A stretch of 64,000 bases of DNA from Palaemon carinicauda (taxonomy: Eukaryota > Arthropoda > Malacostraca > Decapoda > Palaemonidae), in NCBI RefSeq assembly GCF_036898095.1, contig NC_090739.1:62155642-62219641 (forward strand). Direction: 5' to 3'. The notes beneath the pieces were generated by a model. That model saw only the letters and a program-made list of their open reading frames with translations. It had not been told where the DNA came from and made no database searches. The first letter of the stretch is position 1; the number at the start of each line of letters is the position of its first letter. Shown here piece after piece: positions 1-11,389 of this stretch. The position numbers and the translations under genes are program-made.

Positions 1-280
1 ATAAATCATGTTGCTCGTCATTTACTTTGGCATGATAGTGTATGCGGAGAAATCGATAGTATTCATCTCTTTACTCATTGCCCAGATAGTTAAAGAATAA
101 ATGCCTTCGATTTCCCAGAGGAATCTGATGAAGTGAGGACTCGCGGCACTGAAATCTCTTTTGAAATCTAGAAGGACACTGACGAATTAAGGAAAAGAGA
201 CAATGAAATCTCGAAAGAAACAGATAATCTAATGAAAGAAGATCTTGAAAACTAGAAGACAGGAGAGAACAGCGAAGAGG
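1..280. other. Diverged left margin of the minisatellite
   Basis: No intact gene is visible. From about 118 the plus strand reads as a strongly charged, Glu/Lys/Asp-rich peptide broken by two in-frame stops (TAG near 172 and near 254). It runs directly into the first recognisable 43-bp units. This could be decayed coding sequence or very old array units that lost their consensus. I see no splice sites or start codon that would support a gene. Confidence 0.4.
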
Positions 281-2270
281 AGCCTCTAATGCCAGAGGTA
301 AGACACCTAAAAATAGAGAGGCTCTAATGCTAGAAGTAAGGCACCTCAAAATATAGATCGAAGACCCTCTAATGCTAAAAGTATGGAACCTAGAAATATA
401 TGTCAAAGAACTTCTAATGCTAGAAGTGTGGTAGCTAAAGAGAGAGGTCAAAGAACTTCTAATGTTAGAGGTGTGGGAGCTATAAAGAGAGGTCAAAGAA
501 CTTCTAATGCTTGAGGTAAGGGAGCTGAAAAGAGGTCAAAGAACTTCTAATGCTAGAGGTGTGGGAGCTAAAAGGAGGTCAAAGAACTTCTAATGCAAGG
601 GGTGTGGGGGCTAAAAAGAGGTCAAAGAACTTCTAAAGCAAGGGGTGTGGGAGCTAAAAAGAGGTCAAAGAACTTCTAATGCAAGGGGTGTGGGAGCTAA
701 AAAGAGGTCGAAGAACTTCTAATGCAAGGGGTGTGGGAGCTAAAAAGAGGTCACAAAACTTTTAATGCAAGGGGTGTGGGAGCTAAAAAGAAGTCAAAGA
801 ACTTCTAATGCAAGGGGTGTGGGAGATAAAAAGAGGTCAAAGAACTTCTAGTGCAAGGGGTGTGGGAGCTAAAAAGAGGTCAAAGAATTTCTAATGCAAG
901 GGGTGTGGGAGCTAAAAAGAGGTCAAAGAACTTCTAATGCAAGGGGTGTGGGAGCTATAAAGAGGTCAAAGAACTTCTAATGCAAGGGGTGTGGGAGCTA
1001 AAAAGAGGTCAAAGAATTTCTAATGCTAGAGGTGTGGGATCTAAAAAGAAGTCAAAGAATTTCTAATGCTAGAGGTGTGGGAGCTAAAAAGAGGTCAAAG
1101 AACTTCTAATGCTAGAGGTGTGGGAGCTAAAAAGAGGTCAAAGAACTTCTAATGCTAGAGGTGTGGGAGCTAAAAAGAAGTCGAAGAACTTCTAATGCTA
1201 GAGGTGTGGGAGCTAAAAAGAGGTCAAAGAACTTCTAATGCTAGAGGTGTGGGAGCTAAAAAGAGGTCAAAGAACCTCTAATGCTAGAGGTGTGGGAGCT
1301 AAAAAGAGGTCGAAGAACTTCTAATGCAAGGGGTGTGGCAGCTAAAAAGAGGTCAAAGATCTTCTAAAGCAAGGGCTGTGGGAGCTAGAAAAAGGTCACA
1401 GAACTTCTAATGCAAGGGGTGTGGCAGCTAAAAAGAGGTCAAAGATCTTCTAAAGCAAGGGCTGTGGGAGCTAGAAAAAGGTCACAGAACTTCTAATGCA
1501 AGGGGTGTGGGAGCTAAAAGGAAGTCAAAGAACTTCTAGTGCAAGGGGTGTGGGAGCTAAAAACAGATCAAAGAACTTCTAATGCAAGGGGTGGGGGAGC
1601 TAAAAAGAGGTCAAAGAACTTCTAATACAAGGGGTGTGGGAGCTAAAAAGAGGTCAAAGAACTTCTAGTGCAAGGGGTGTGGGAGCTAAAAACAGATCAA
1701 AGAACTTCTAATGCAAGGGGTGGGGGAGCTAAAAAGAGGTCAAAGAACTTCTAATACAAGGGGTGTGGGAGCTAAAAAGAGGTCAAAGAATTTCTAATGC
1801 AAGGGGTGTGGGAGCAAAAAAGAGATCAAAGAACTTCTAATGCAAGGGGTGTGGGAGCTTAAAAGAGGTCAAAGAACTTCTAATGCAAGGGGTGTGGGAG
1901 CTAAAAAGAGGTCAAAGAACTTCTAATGCAAGGGGTGTGGAAGCTAAAAAGAGGTCAAAGAACTTCTAATGCAAGGGGTGTGGGAGCTAAAAAGAGGTCA
2001 AAAAACTTCTAATGCAAGGGGTGTGGGAGCTAAAAAGAGGTCAAAGAACTTCTAATGCAAGGGGTGTGGGAGCTAAAAAGAGGTCAAAGAACTTCTAATG
2101 CAAGGGGTGTGGAAGCTAAAAAGAGGTCAAAGAACTTCTAATGCAAGGGGTGGGGAAGCTAAAAAGAGGTCAAAGAACTTCTAATGCAAGGGGTGTGGGA
2201 GCTAAAAAGAGGTCAAAGAACTTCTAATGCAAGGGGGTGAGAGCTAAAAAGAGGTCAAAGAACTTCTAAT

Positions 2271-5200
2271 GCTAGGGGTGTAGGAGCTAAAAGAGGTCAA
2301 AGAACTTCTAATGCAAGGGGTGTGGGAGCTAAAAAGAGGTCAAAGAACTTCTAATGCAAGGGGTGTGGGAGCTAAAAAAAGATCATAGAACTTCTAATGC
2401 AAGGGGTGGGGGAGCTAAAAAGAGGTCAAGGAACTTCTAATGCAAGGGGTGTGGGAGCTAAAAAAGATCAAAGAACTTCTAATGCAAGGGGTGGGGGAGC
2501 TAAAAAGAGGTCAAAGAACTTCTAATAAAAGGGGTGTGGGAGCTAAAAAGAGGTCAAAGAACTTCTAATGCAAGGGGTATGGGAACTAAAAAGAGGTCAA
2601 AGAAATTCTAATACAAGGGGTGTGGGAGCTAAAAAGAGGTCAAAGAACTTCTAATGCAAGGGGTGTGGGAGATAAAAAGAGGTCAAAGAACTTCTAATGC
2701 AAGGGGTGGGGGAGCTAAAAAGAGGTCAAAGAACTTCTAATGCAAGGGGTGTGGGAGCTGAAAAGAGGTCAAAGAACTTCTAATACAAGGGGTGTGAGAG
2801 CTGAAAAGAGGTCAAAGAACTTCTAATGCAAGGGGTGTGGGAGCTAAAAAGAGGTCAAAGAACTTCTAATGCAAGGGGTGGGGGAACTAAAAAGAGGTCA
2901 AAGAACTTCTAATACAAGGGGTGTGGGAGCTAAAAAGAGGTCAAAGAACTTCTAATTCAAGGGGTGTGAGAGCTAAAAAGAGGTCAAAGAACTTCTAATG
3001 CAAGGGGTGTGGGAGCTGAAAAGAGGTCAAAGAACTTCTAATACAAGGGGTGGGAGAGCTGAAAAGAGGTCAAAGAACTTCTAATGCAAGGGGTGTGGGA
3101 GCTAAAAAGAGGTCAAAGAACTTCTAATGCAAGGGGTGTGGGAGCTAAAAAGAGGTCAAAGAACTTCTAATACAAGGGGTGTGAGAGCTGAAAAGAGGTC
3201 AAAGAACTTCTAATGCAAGGGGTGTGGGAGCTAAAAAGAGGTCAAAGAACTTATAATGCAAGGGGTGTGGGAGCTAAAAAAAGATCAAAGAACTTCTAAT
3301 GCAAGGGGTGGGGGAGCTAAAAAGAGGTCAAAGAACTTCTAATACAAGGGGTGTGGGAGCTAAAAAGAGGTCAAAGAACTTCTAATGCAAGGGGTGAGGG
3401 AACTAAAAAGAGGTCAAAGAACTTCTAATACAAGGGGTGTGGGAGATAAAAAGAGGTCAAAGAACTTCTAATGCAAGGGGTGTGGGAGATAAAAAGAGGT
3501 CAAAGAACTTCTAATGCAAGGGGTGGGGGAGCTAAAAAGAGGTAAAAAAACTTCTAATGCAAGGGGTGTGGGAGCTAAAAAGAGGCCAAAGAATATCTAA
3601 TGCAAGGGGTGTGGGAGCTAAAAAGAGGTCAAAGAACTTCTAATGCAAGGGGTGGGGGAGCTAAAAAGAGGTCAAAGAACTTCTAATGCAAGGGGTGTGG
3701 GAGCTAAAAAGAGGTCAAAGAGCTTCTAATGCAAGGGGTGTGGGGGCTAAAAAGAGGTCAAAGAACTTCTAATGCAAGTGGTGTCAGAGCTAAAAAGAGG
3801 TCAAAGAACTTCTAATGCAAGGGGTGGGGAAGCTAAAAATAGGTCAAAGAACTTCTAATGCAAGGGGTGTGGGAGCTAAAAAGATGTCAAAGAAAAGAAC
3901 TTCTAATGCAAGGGGTGGGGAAGCTAAAAAAAAGGACAAAGAACTTCTAATGCAAGGGGTGTGGGAGCTTAAAAGAGGTCAAAGAACTTCTAATGCAAGG
4001 GGTGTGAGAGCTAAAAAGATGTCAAAGAACTTCTAATGCAAGGGGTGTGAGAGCTGAAAAGAGGTCAAAGAACTTCTAATGCAAGGGGTGTGGGAGCTAA
4101 AAAGAGGTCAAAGAACTTCTAATGCAAGGGGTGGGGGAACTAAAAAGAGGTCAAAGAACTTCTAATACAAGGGGTGTGGGAGCTAAAAAGAGGTCAAAGA
4201 ACTTCTAATGCAAGGGGTGTGAGAGCTAAAAAGAGGTCAAAGAACTTCTAATGCAAGGGGTGTGGGAGCTGAAAAAAGGTCAAAGAACTTCTAATACAAG
4301 GGGTGTGAGAGCTGAAAAGAGGTCAAAGAACTTCTAATGCAAGGGGTGTGGGAGCTAAAAAGAAGTCAAAGAACTTCTAATGCAAGGGGTGTGGGAGCTA
4401 AAAAGAGGTCAAAGAACTTCTAATACAAGGGGTGTGAGAGCTGAAAAGAGGTCAAAGAACTTCTAATGCAAGGGGTGTGGGAGCTAAAAAGAGGTCAAAG
4501 AACTTATAATGCAAGGGGTGTGGGAGCTAAAAAAAGGTCAAAGAACTTCTAATGCAAGGGGTGGGGGAGCTAAAAAGAGGTCAAAGAACTTCTAATACAA
4601 GGGGTGTGGGAGCTAAAAAAAGGTCAAAGAACTTCTAATGCAAAGGGTGAGGGAACTAAAAAGAGGTCAAAGAACTTCTAATACAAGGGGTGTGGGAGAT
4701 AAAAAGAGGTCAAAGAACTTCTAATGCAAGGGGTGTGGGAGATAAAAAGAGGTCAAAGAACTTCTAATGCAAGGGGTGGGGGAGCTAAAAAGAGGTCAAA
4801 AAACTTCTAATGCAAGGGGTGTGGGAGCTAAAAGGAGGTCAAAGAATATCTAATGCAAGGGGTGTGGGAGCTAAAAAGAGGTCAAAGAACTTCTAATGCA
4901 AGGGGTGGGGGAGCTAAAAAGAGGTCAAAGAACTTCTAATGCAAGGGGTGTGGGAGCTAAAAAGAGGTCAAAGAGCTTCTAATGCAAGGGGTGTGGGGGC
5001 TAAAAAGAGGTCAAAGAACTTCTAATGCAAGGGGTGTCAGAGCTAAAAAGAGGTCAAAGAACTTCTAATGCAAGGGGTGGGGAAGCTAAAAAGAGGTCAA
5101 AGAACTTCTAATGCAAGGGGTGTGGGAGCTAAAAAGATGTCAAAGAAAAAACTTCTAATGCAAGGGGTGGGGAAGCTAAAAAAAAGGACAAAGAACTTCT

Positions 5201-8200
5201 AATGCAAGGGGTGTGGGAGCTTAAAAGAGGTCAAAGAACTTCTAATGCAAGGGGTGTGAGAGCTAAAAAGATGTCAAAGAACTTCTAATGCAAGGGGTGT
5301 AGGAGTTAAAAAGAGGTCAAAGAACTTCTAATGCAAGGTGTGTGAGAACTAAAAAGAGGTCAAAGAACTTCTAATGCAAGGGGTGGGGGAGCTAAAAAGA
5401 GGTCAAAGAACTTCTAATGCAAGGGGTGTGGGAGCTATAAAGAGGTCAAAGAACTTCTAATGCAAGGGGTGGGGGAGCTAAAAAGAGGTCAAAGAACTTC
5501 TAATGCAAGGGGTGGGGGAGCTAAAAAGAGGTCAAAGGACTTCTAATACAAGGGGTGTGGGAGCTAAAAAGAGGTCAAAGAATTTTTAATGCAAGGGGTG
5601 TGGGAGCTAAAAAGAGGTCAAAGAACTTCTAATGCAAGGGGTGCGGGAGCTAAAAAGAGGTCAAAGAACTTCTAATGCAAAGGGTGTGGGAGCTAAAAAG
5701 AGATCAAAGAACTTCTAATGCAAGGGGTGCGGGGGCTAAAAAGAGGTCAAAGAACTTCTAATGCAAAGGGTGTGAGAGCTAAAAAGAGGTCAAAGAACTT
5801 TTAATGCAAGGGGTGGGGAAGCTAAAAAGAAGTCAAAGAACTTCTAATGCAAGGGGTGTGGGAGCTAAAAAGAGGTCAAAGAACTTCTAATGCAAGGGGG
5901 GTGAGAGCTAAAAAGAGGTCAAAGAACTTCTAATGCTAGGGGTGTAGGAGCTAAAAGAGGTCAAAGAACTTCTAATGCAAGGGGTGTGGGAGCTAAAAAG
6001 AGGTCAAAGAACTTCTAATGCAAGGGGCGTGGGAGCTAAAAAAAAATCATAGACTTTCTAATGCAAGGGGTGTGGGAGCTAAAAAAAGATCAAAGAACTT
6101 CTAATGCAAGGGGTGTGGGAGCTAAAAAGAGGTCAAGGAACTTCTAATGCAAGGGGTGTGGGAGCTAAAAAGAGGTCAAGGAACTTCTAATGCAAGGGGT
6201 GTGGGAGCTAAAAAAAGATCAAAGAACTTCTAATGCAAGGGGTGGGGGAGCTAAAAAGAGGTCAAAGAACTTCTAATACAAGGGGTGTGGGAGCTAAAAA
6301 GAGGTCAAGGAACTTCTAATGCAAGGGGTGTGGGAGCTAAAAAAAGATCAAAGAACTTCTAATGCAAGGGGTGGGGGAGCTAAAAAGAGGTCAAAGAACT
6401 TCTAATACAAGGGGTGTGGGAGCTAAAAAGAGGTCAAAGAACTTCTAATGCAAGGGGTATGGGAACTAAAAAGAGGTCAAAGAACTTCTAATACAAGGGG
6501 TGTGGGAGCTAAAAAGAGGTCAAAGAACTTCTAATGCAAGGGGTGTGGGAGATAAAAAGAGGTCAAAGAACTTCTAATGCAAGGGGTGGGGGAGCTAAAA
6601 AGAGGTCAAAGAACTTCTAATGCAAGGGGTGTGGGAGCTGAAAAGAGGTCAAAGAACTTCTAATACAAGGGGTGTGAGAGCTGAAAAGAGGTCAAAGAAC
6701 TTCTAATGCAAGGGGTGTGGGAGCTAAAAAGAGGTCAAAGAACTTCTAATGCAAGGGGTGGGGGAACTAAAAAGAGGTCAAAGAACTTCTAATACAAGGG
6801 GTGTGGGAGCTAAAAAGAGGTCAAAGAACTTCTAATGCAAAGGGTGTGAGAGCTAAAAAGAGGTCAAAGAACTTCTAATCCAAGGGGTGTGGGAGCTGAA
6901 AAGAGGTCAAAGAACTTCTAATACAAGGGGTGTGAGAGCTGAAAAGAGGTCAAAGAACTTCTAATGCAAGGGGTGTGGGAGCTAAAAAGGGGTCAAAGAA
7001 CTTCTAATGCAAGGGGTGTGGGAGCTAAAAAGAGGTCAAAGAACTTCTAATACAAGGGGTGTGAGAGCTGAAAAGAGGTCAAAGAACTTCTAATGCAAGG
7101 GGTGTGGGAGCTAAAAAGAGGTCAAAGAACTTCTAATGCAAGGGGTGTGGGAGCTAAAAAAAAATCAAAGAACTTCTAATGCAAGGGGTGGGGGAGCTAA
7201 AAAGAGGTCAAAGAACTTCTATTACAAGGGGTGTGGGAGCTAAAAAGAGGTCAAAGAACTTCTAATGCAAGGGGTGGGGGAACTAAAAAGAGGTCAAAGA
7301 ACTTCTAATACAAGGGGTGTGGGAGATAAAAAGAGGTCAAAGAACTTCTAATGCAAGGGGTGTGGGAGATAAAAAGAGGTCAAAAAACTTCTAATGCAAG
7401 GGGTGGGGGAGCTAAAAAGAGGACAAAGAACTTCTAATGCAAGGGGTGGGAGAGCTAAAAAGAGATCAAAGAGCTTCTAATGCAAGGGGTGTGGGGGCTA
7501 AAAAGAGGTCAAAGAACTTCTAATGCAAGGGGTGGGAGAGCTAAAAAGAGATCAAAGAGCTTCTAATGCAAGGGGTGTGGGGGCTAAAAAGAGGTCAAAG
7601 AATATGTAATGCAAGGGGTGTGGGAGCTAAAAAGAGGTCAAAGAACTTCTAATGCAAGGGGTGGGGGAGCTAAAAAGAGGTCAAAGAACTTCTAATGCAA
7701 GGGGTGTGGGAGCTAAAAAGAGATCAAAGAGCTTCTAATGCAAGGGGTGTGGGGGCTAAAAAGAGGTCAAAGAACTTCTAATGCAAGGGGTGGGGGAACT
7801 AAAAAGAGGTCAAAGAACTTCTAATACAAGGGGTGTGGGAGCTAAAAAGAGGTGAAAGAACTTCTAATGCAAGGGGTGTGAGAGCTAAAAAGAGGTCAAA
7901 GAACTTCTAATGCAAGGGGTGTGGGAGCTGAAAAGAGGTCAAAGAACTTCTAATACAAGGGGTGTGAGAGCTGAAAAGAGGTCAAAGAACTTCTAATGCA
8001 AGGGGTGTGGGAGCTAAAAAGAGGTCAAAGAACTTCTAATGCAAGGGGTGTGGGAGCTAAAAAGAGGTCAAAGAACTTCTAATACAAGGGGTGTGAGAGC
8101 TGAAAAGAGGTCAAAGAACTTCTAATGCAAGGGGTGTGGGAGCTAAAAAAAGATCAAAGAACTTCTAATGCAAGGGGTGGGGGAGCTAAAAAGAGGTCAA

Positions 8201-11200
8201 TGAACTTCTAATACAAGGGTTGTGGGAGCTAAAAAGAGGTCAAAGAACTTGTAATGCAAGGGGTGGGGGAACTAAAAAGAGGCCAAAGAACTTCTAATAC
8301 AAGGGGTGTGGGAGATAAAAAGAGGTCAAAGAACTTCTAATGCAAGGGGTGTGGGAGATAAAAAGAGGTCAAAGAACTTCTAATGCAAGGGGTGGGGGAG
8401 CTAAAAAGAGGTCAAAGAACTTCTAATGCAAGGGGTGTGGGAGCTAAAAAGAGGTCAAAGAATATCTAATGCAAGGGGTGTGGGAGCTAAAAAGAGGTCA
8501 AAGAACTTCTAATGCAAGGGGTGGGGGAGCTAAAAAGAGGTCAAAGAACTTCTAATGCAAGGGGTGTGGGAGCTAAAAAGAGGTCAAAGAGCTTCTAATG
8601 CAAGGGGTGTGGGGGCTAAAAAGAGGTCAAAGAACTTCTAATGCAAGTGGTGTGAGAGCTAAAAAGAGGTCAAAGAACTTCTAATGCAAGGGGTGGGGAA
8701 GCTAAAAAGAGGTCAAAGAACTTCTAATGCAAGGGGTGTGGGAGCTAAAAAGATGTCAAAGAAAAAAACTTCTAATGCAAGGGGTGTGGGAGCTTAAAAG
8801 AGGTCAAAGAACTTCTAATGCAAGGGGTGTGAGAGCTAAAAAGAGGTCAAAGAACTTCTAATGCAAGGGGTGTGGGAGTTAAAAAGAGGTCAAAGAACTT
8901 CTAATGCAAGGGGTGTGAGAACTAAAAAGAGGTCAAAGAACTTCTAATGCAAGGGGTGGGGGAGCTAAAAAGAGGTCAAAGAACTTCTAATGCAAGGGGT
9001 GTGGGAGCTATAAAGAGGTCAAAGAACTTCTAATGCAAGGGGTGGGGGAGCTAAAAAGAGGTCAAAGAACTTCTAATGCAAGGGGTGGGGGAGCTAAAAA
9101 GAGGTCAAAGGACTTCTAATACAAGGAGTGTGGGAGCTAAAAAGAGGTCAAAGAATTTCTAATGCAAGGGGTGTGGGAGCTAAAAAGAGGTCAAAGAACT
9201 TCTAATGCAAAGGGTGTGGGAGCTAAAAAGAGATCAAAGAACTTCTAATGCAAGGGGTGCGGGGGCTAAAAAGAGGTCAAAGAACTTCTAATGCAAACGG
9301 TGTGAGAGCTAAAAAGAGGCCAAAGAACTTTTAATGCAAGGGGTGGGGAAGCTAAAAAGAGGTCAATGAACTTCTAATGCAAGGGGTGTGGGAGCTAAAA
9401 AGAGGTCAAAGAACTTCTAATGCAAGGGGGGTGAGAGCTAAAAAGAGGTCAAAGAACTTCTAATGCTAGGGGTGTAGGAGCTAAAAGAGGTCAAAGAACT
9501 TCTAATGCAAGGGGTGTGGGAGCTAAAAAGAGGTGAAAGAACTTCTAATGCAAGGGGTGTGGGAGCTAAAAAAAGATCATAGAACTTCTAATGCAAGGGG
9601 TGTGGGAGCTAAAAAAAGATCAAAGAACTTCTAATGCAAGGGGTGTGGGAGCTAAAAAGAGGTCAAGGAACTTCTAATGCAAGGGGTGTGGGAGCTAAAA
9701 AGAGGTCAAGGAACTTCTAATGCAAGGGGTGTGGGAGCTAAAAAAAGATCAAAGAACTTCTAATGCAAGGGGTGGGGGAGCTAAAAAGAGGTCAAAGAAC
9801 TTCTAATACAAGGGGTGTGGGAGCTAAAAAGAGGTCAAGGAACTTCTAATGCAAGGGGTGTGGGAGCTAAAAAAGATCAAAGAACTTCTAATGCAAGGGG
9901 TGGGGGAGCTAAAAAGAGGTCAAAGAACTTCTAATACAAGGGGTGTGGGAGCTAAAAAGAGGTCAAAGAACTTCTAATGCAAGGGGTATGGGAACTAAAA
10001 AGAGGTCAAAGAACATCTAATACAAGGGGTGTGGGAGCTAAAAAGAGGTCAAAGAACTTCTAATGCAAGGGGTGTGGGAGATAAAAAGAGGTCAAAGAAC
10101 TTCTAATGCAAGGGGTGGGGGAGCTAAAAAGAGGTCAAAGAACTTCTAATGCAAGGGGTGTGGGAGCTGAAAAGAGGTCAAAGAACTTCTAATACAAGGG
10201 GTGTGAGAGCTGAAAAGAGGTCAAAGAACTTCTAATGCAAGGGGTGTGGGAGCTAAAAAGAGGTCAAAGAACTTCTAATGCAAGGGGTGGGGGAACTAAA
10301 AAGAGGTCAAAGAACTTCTAATACAAGGGGTGTGGGAGCTAAAAAGAGGTCAAAGAACTTCTAATGCAAGGGGTGTGAGAGCTAAAAAGAGGTCAAAGAA
10401 CTTCTAATGCAAGGGGTGTGGGAGCTGAAAAGAGGTCAAAGAACTTCTAATACAAGGGGTGTGAGAGCTGAAAAGAGGTCAAAGAACTTCTAATGCAAGG
10501 GGTGTGGGAGCTAAAAAGAGGTCAAAGAACTTCTAATGCAAGGGGTGTGGGAGCTAAAAAGAGGTCAAAGAACTTCTAATACAAGGGGTGTGAGAGCTGA
10601 AAAGAGGTCAAAGAACTTCTAATGCAAGGGGTGTGGGAGCTAAAAAGAGGTCAAAGAACTTCTAATGCAAGGGGTGTGAGAGCTAAAAAAAGATCAAAGA
10701 ACTTCTAATGCAAGGGGTGGGGGAGCTAAAAAGAGGTCAAAGAACTTCTAATACAAGGGGTGTGGGAGCTAAAAAGAGGTCAAAGAACTTCTAATGCAAG
10801 GGGTGGGGGAACTAAAAAGAGGTCAAAGAACTTCTAATACAAGGGGTTTGGGAGATAAAAAGAGGTCAAAGAACTTCTAATGCAAGGGGTGGGGGAGCTA
10901 AAAAGAGGTCAAATTACTTCTAATGCAAGGGGTGTGGGAGCTAAAAAGAGGTCAAAGAATATCTAATGCAAGGGGTGTGGGAGCTAAAAAGAGGTCAAAG
11001 AACTTCTAATGCAAGGGGTGGGGGAGCTAAAAAGAGGTCAAAGAACTTCTAATGCAAGGGGTGTGGGAGCTAAAAAGAGGTCAAAGAGCTTCTAATGCAA
11101 GGGGTGTGGGGGCTAAAAAGAGGTCAAAGAACTCCTAATGCAAGTGGTGTGAGAGCTAAAAAGAGGTCAAAGAACTTCTAATGCAAGGGGTGGGGAAGCT

Positions 11201-11250
11201 AAAAAGAGGTCAAAAAACTTCTAATGCAAGGGGTGTGGGAGCTAAAAAGA
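2271..11250. repeat. Higher-order repeat within the minisatellite, period about 3.5-3.7 kb
   Basis: The same rare unit (GCTAGGGGTGTAGGAGC with a shortened A-tract) occurs at 2271, 5935 and 9465, spaced 3664 and 3530 bp. It is followed each time by the same order of variant units: AAAAAAGATCATAG, then GTGGGGGAGC, then the GTGTGAGAGCTG pairs. This shows that blocks of about 82-85 units were duplicated as a whole. The third block ends near 11250, where the pattern changes. Confidence 0.85.
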
Positions 11251-11389
11251 TGTCAAAGAACTTCTAATGCAAGGGGTGTGGGAGCTAAAAAGAGGTCAAA
11301 GAACTTCTAATGCAAGGGGTGTGAGAGCTAAAAAGAGGTCAAAGAACTTCTAATGCAAGGGGTGTGGGAGCTAAAAAGAGGTCAAAGAA

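Noticed and set aside
71..496. Minus-strand frame of 141 codons rich in Ser/Leu with repeated SIRSSLT motifs
   Set aside because: It is the translation of diverged satellite units; the motif period equals the repeat.
3815..4036. Open reading frame inside the minisatellite
   Set aside because: It exists only because local indels keep one frame open across five repeat units. No start context, and the peptide is simply translated repeat.
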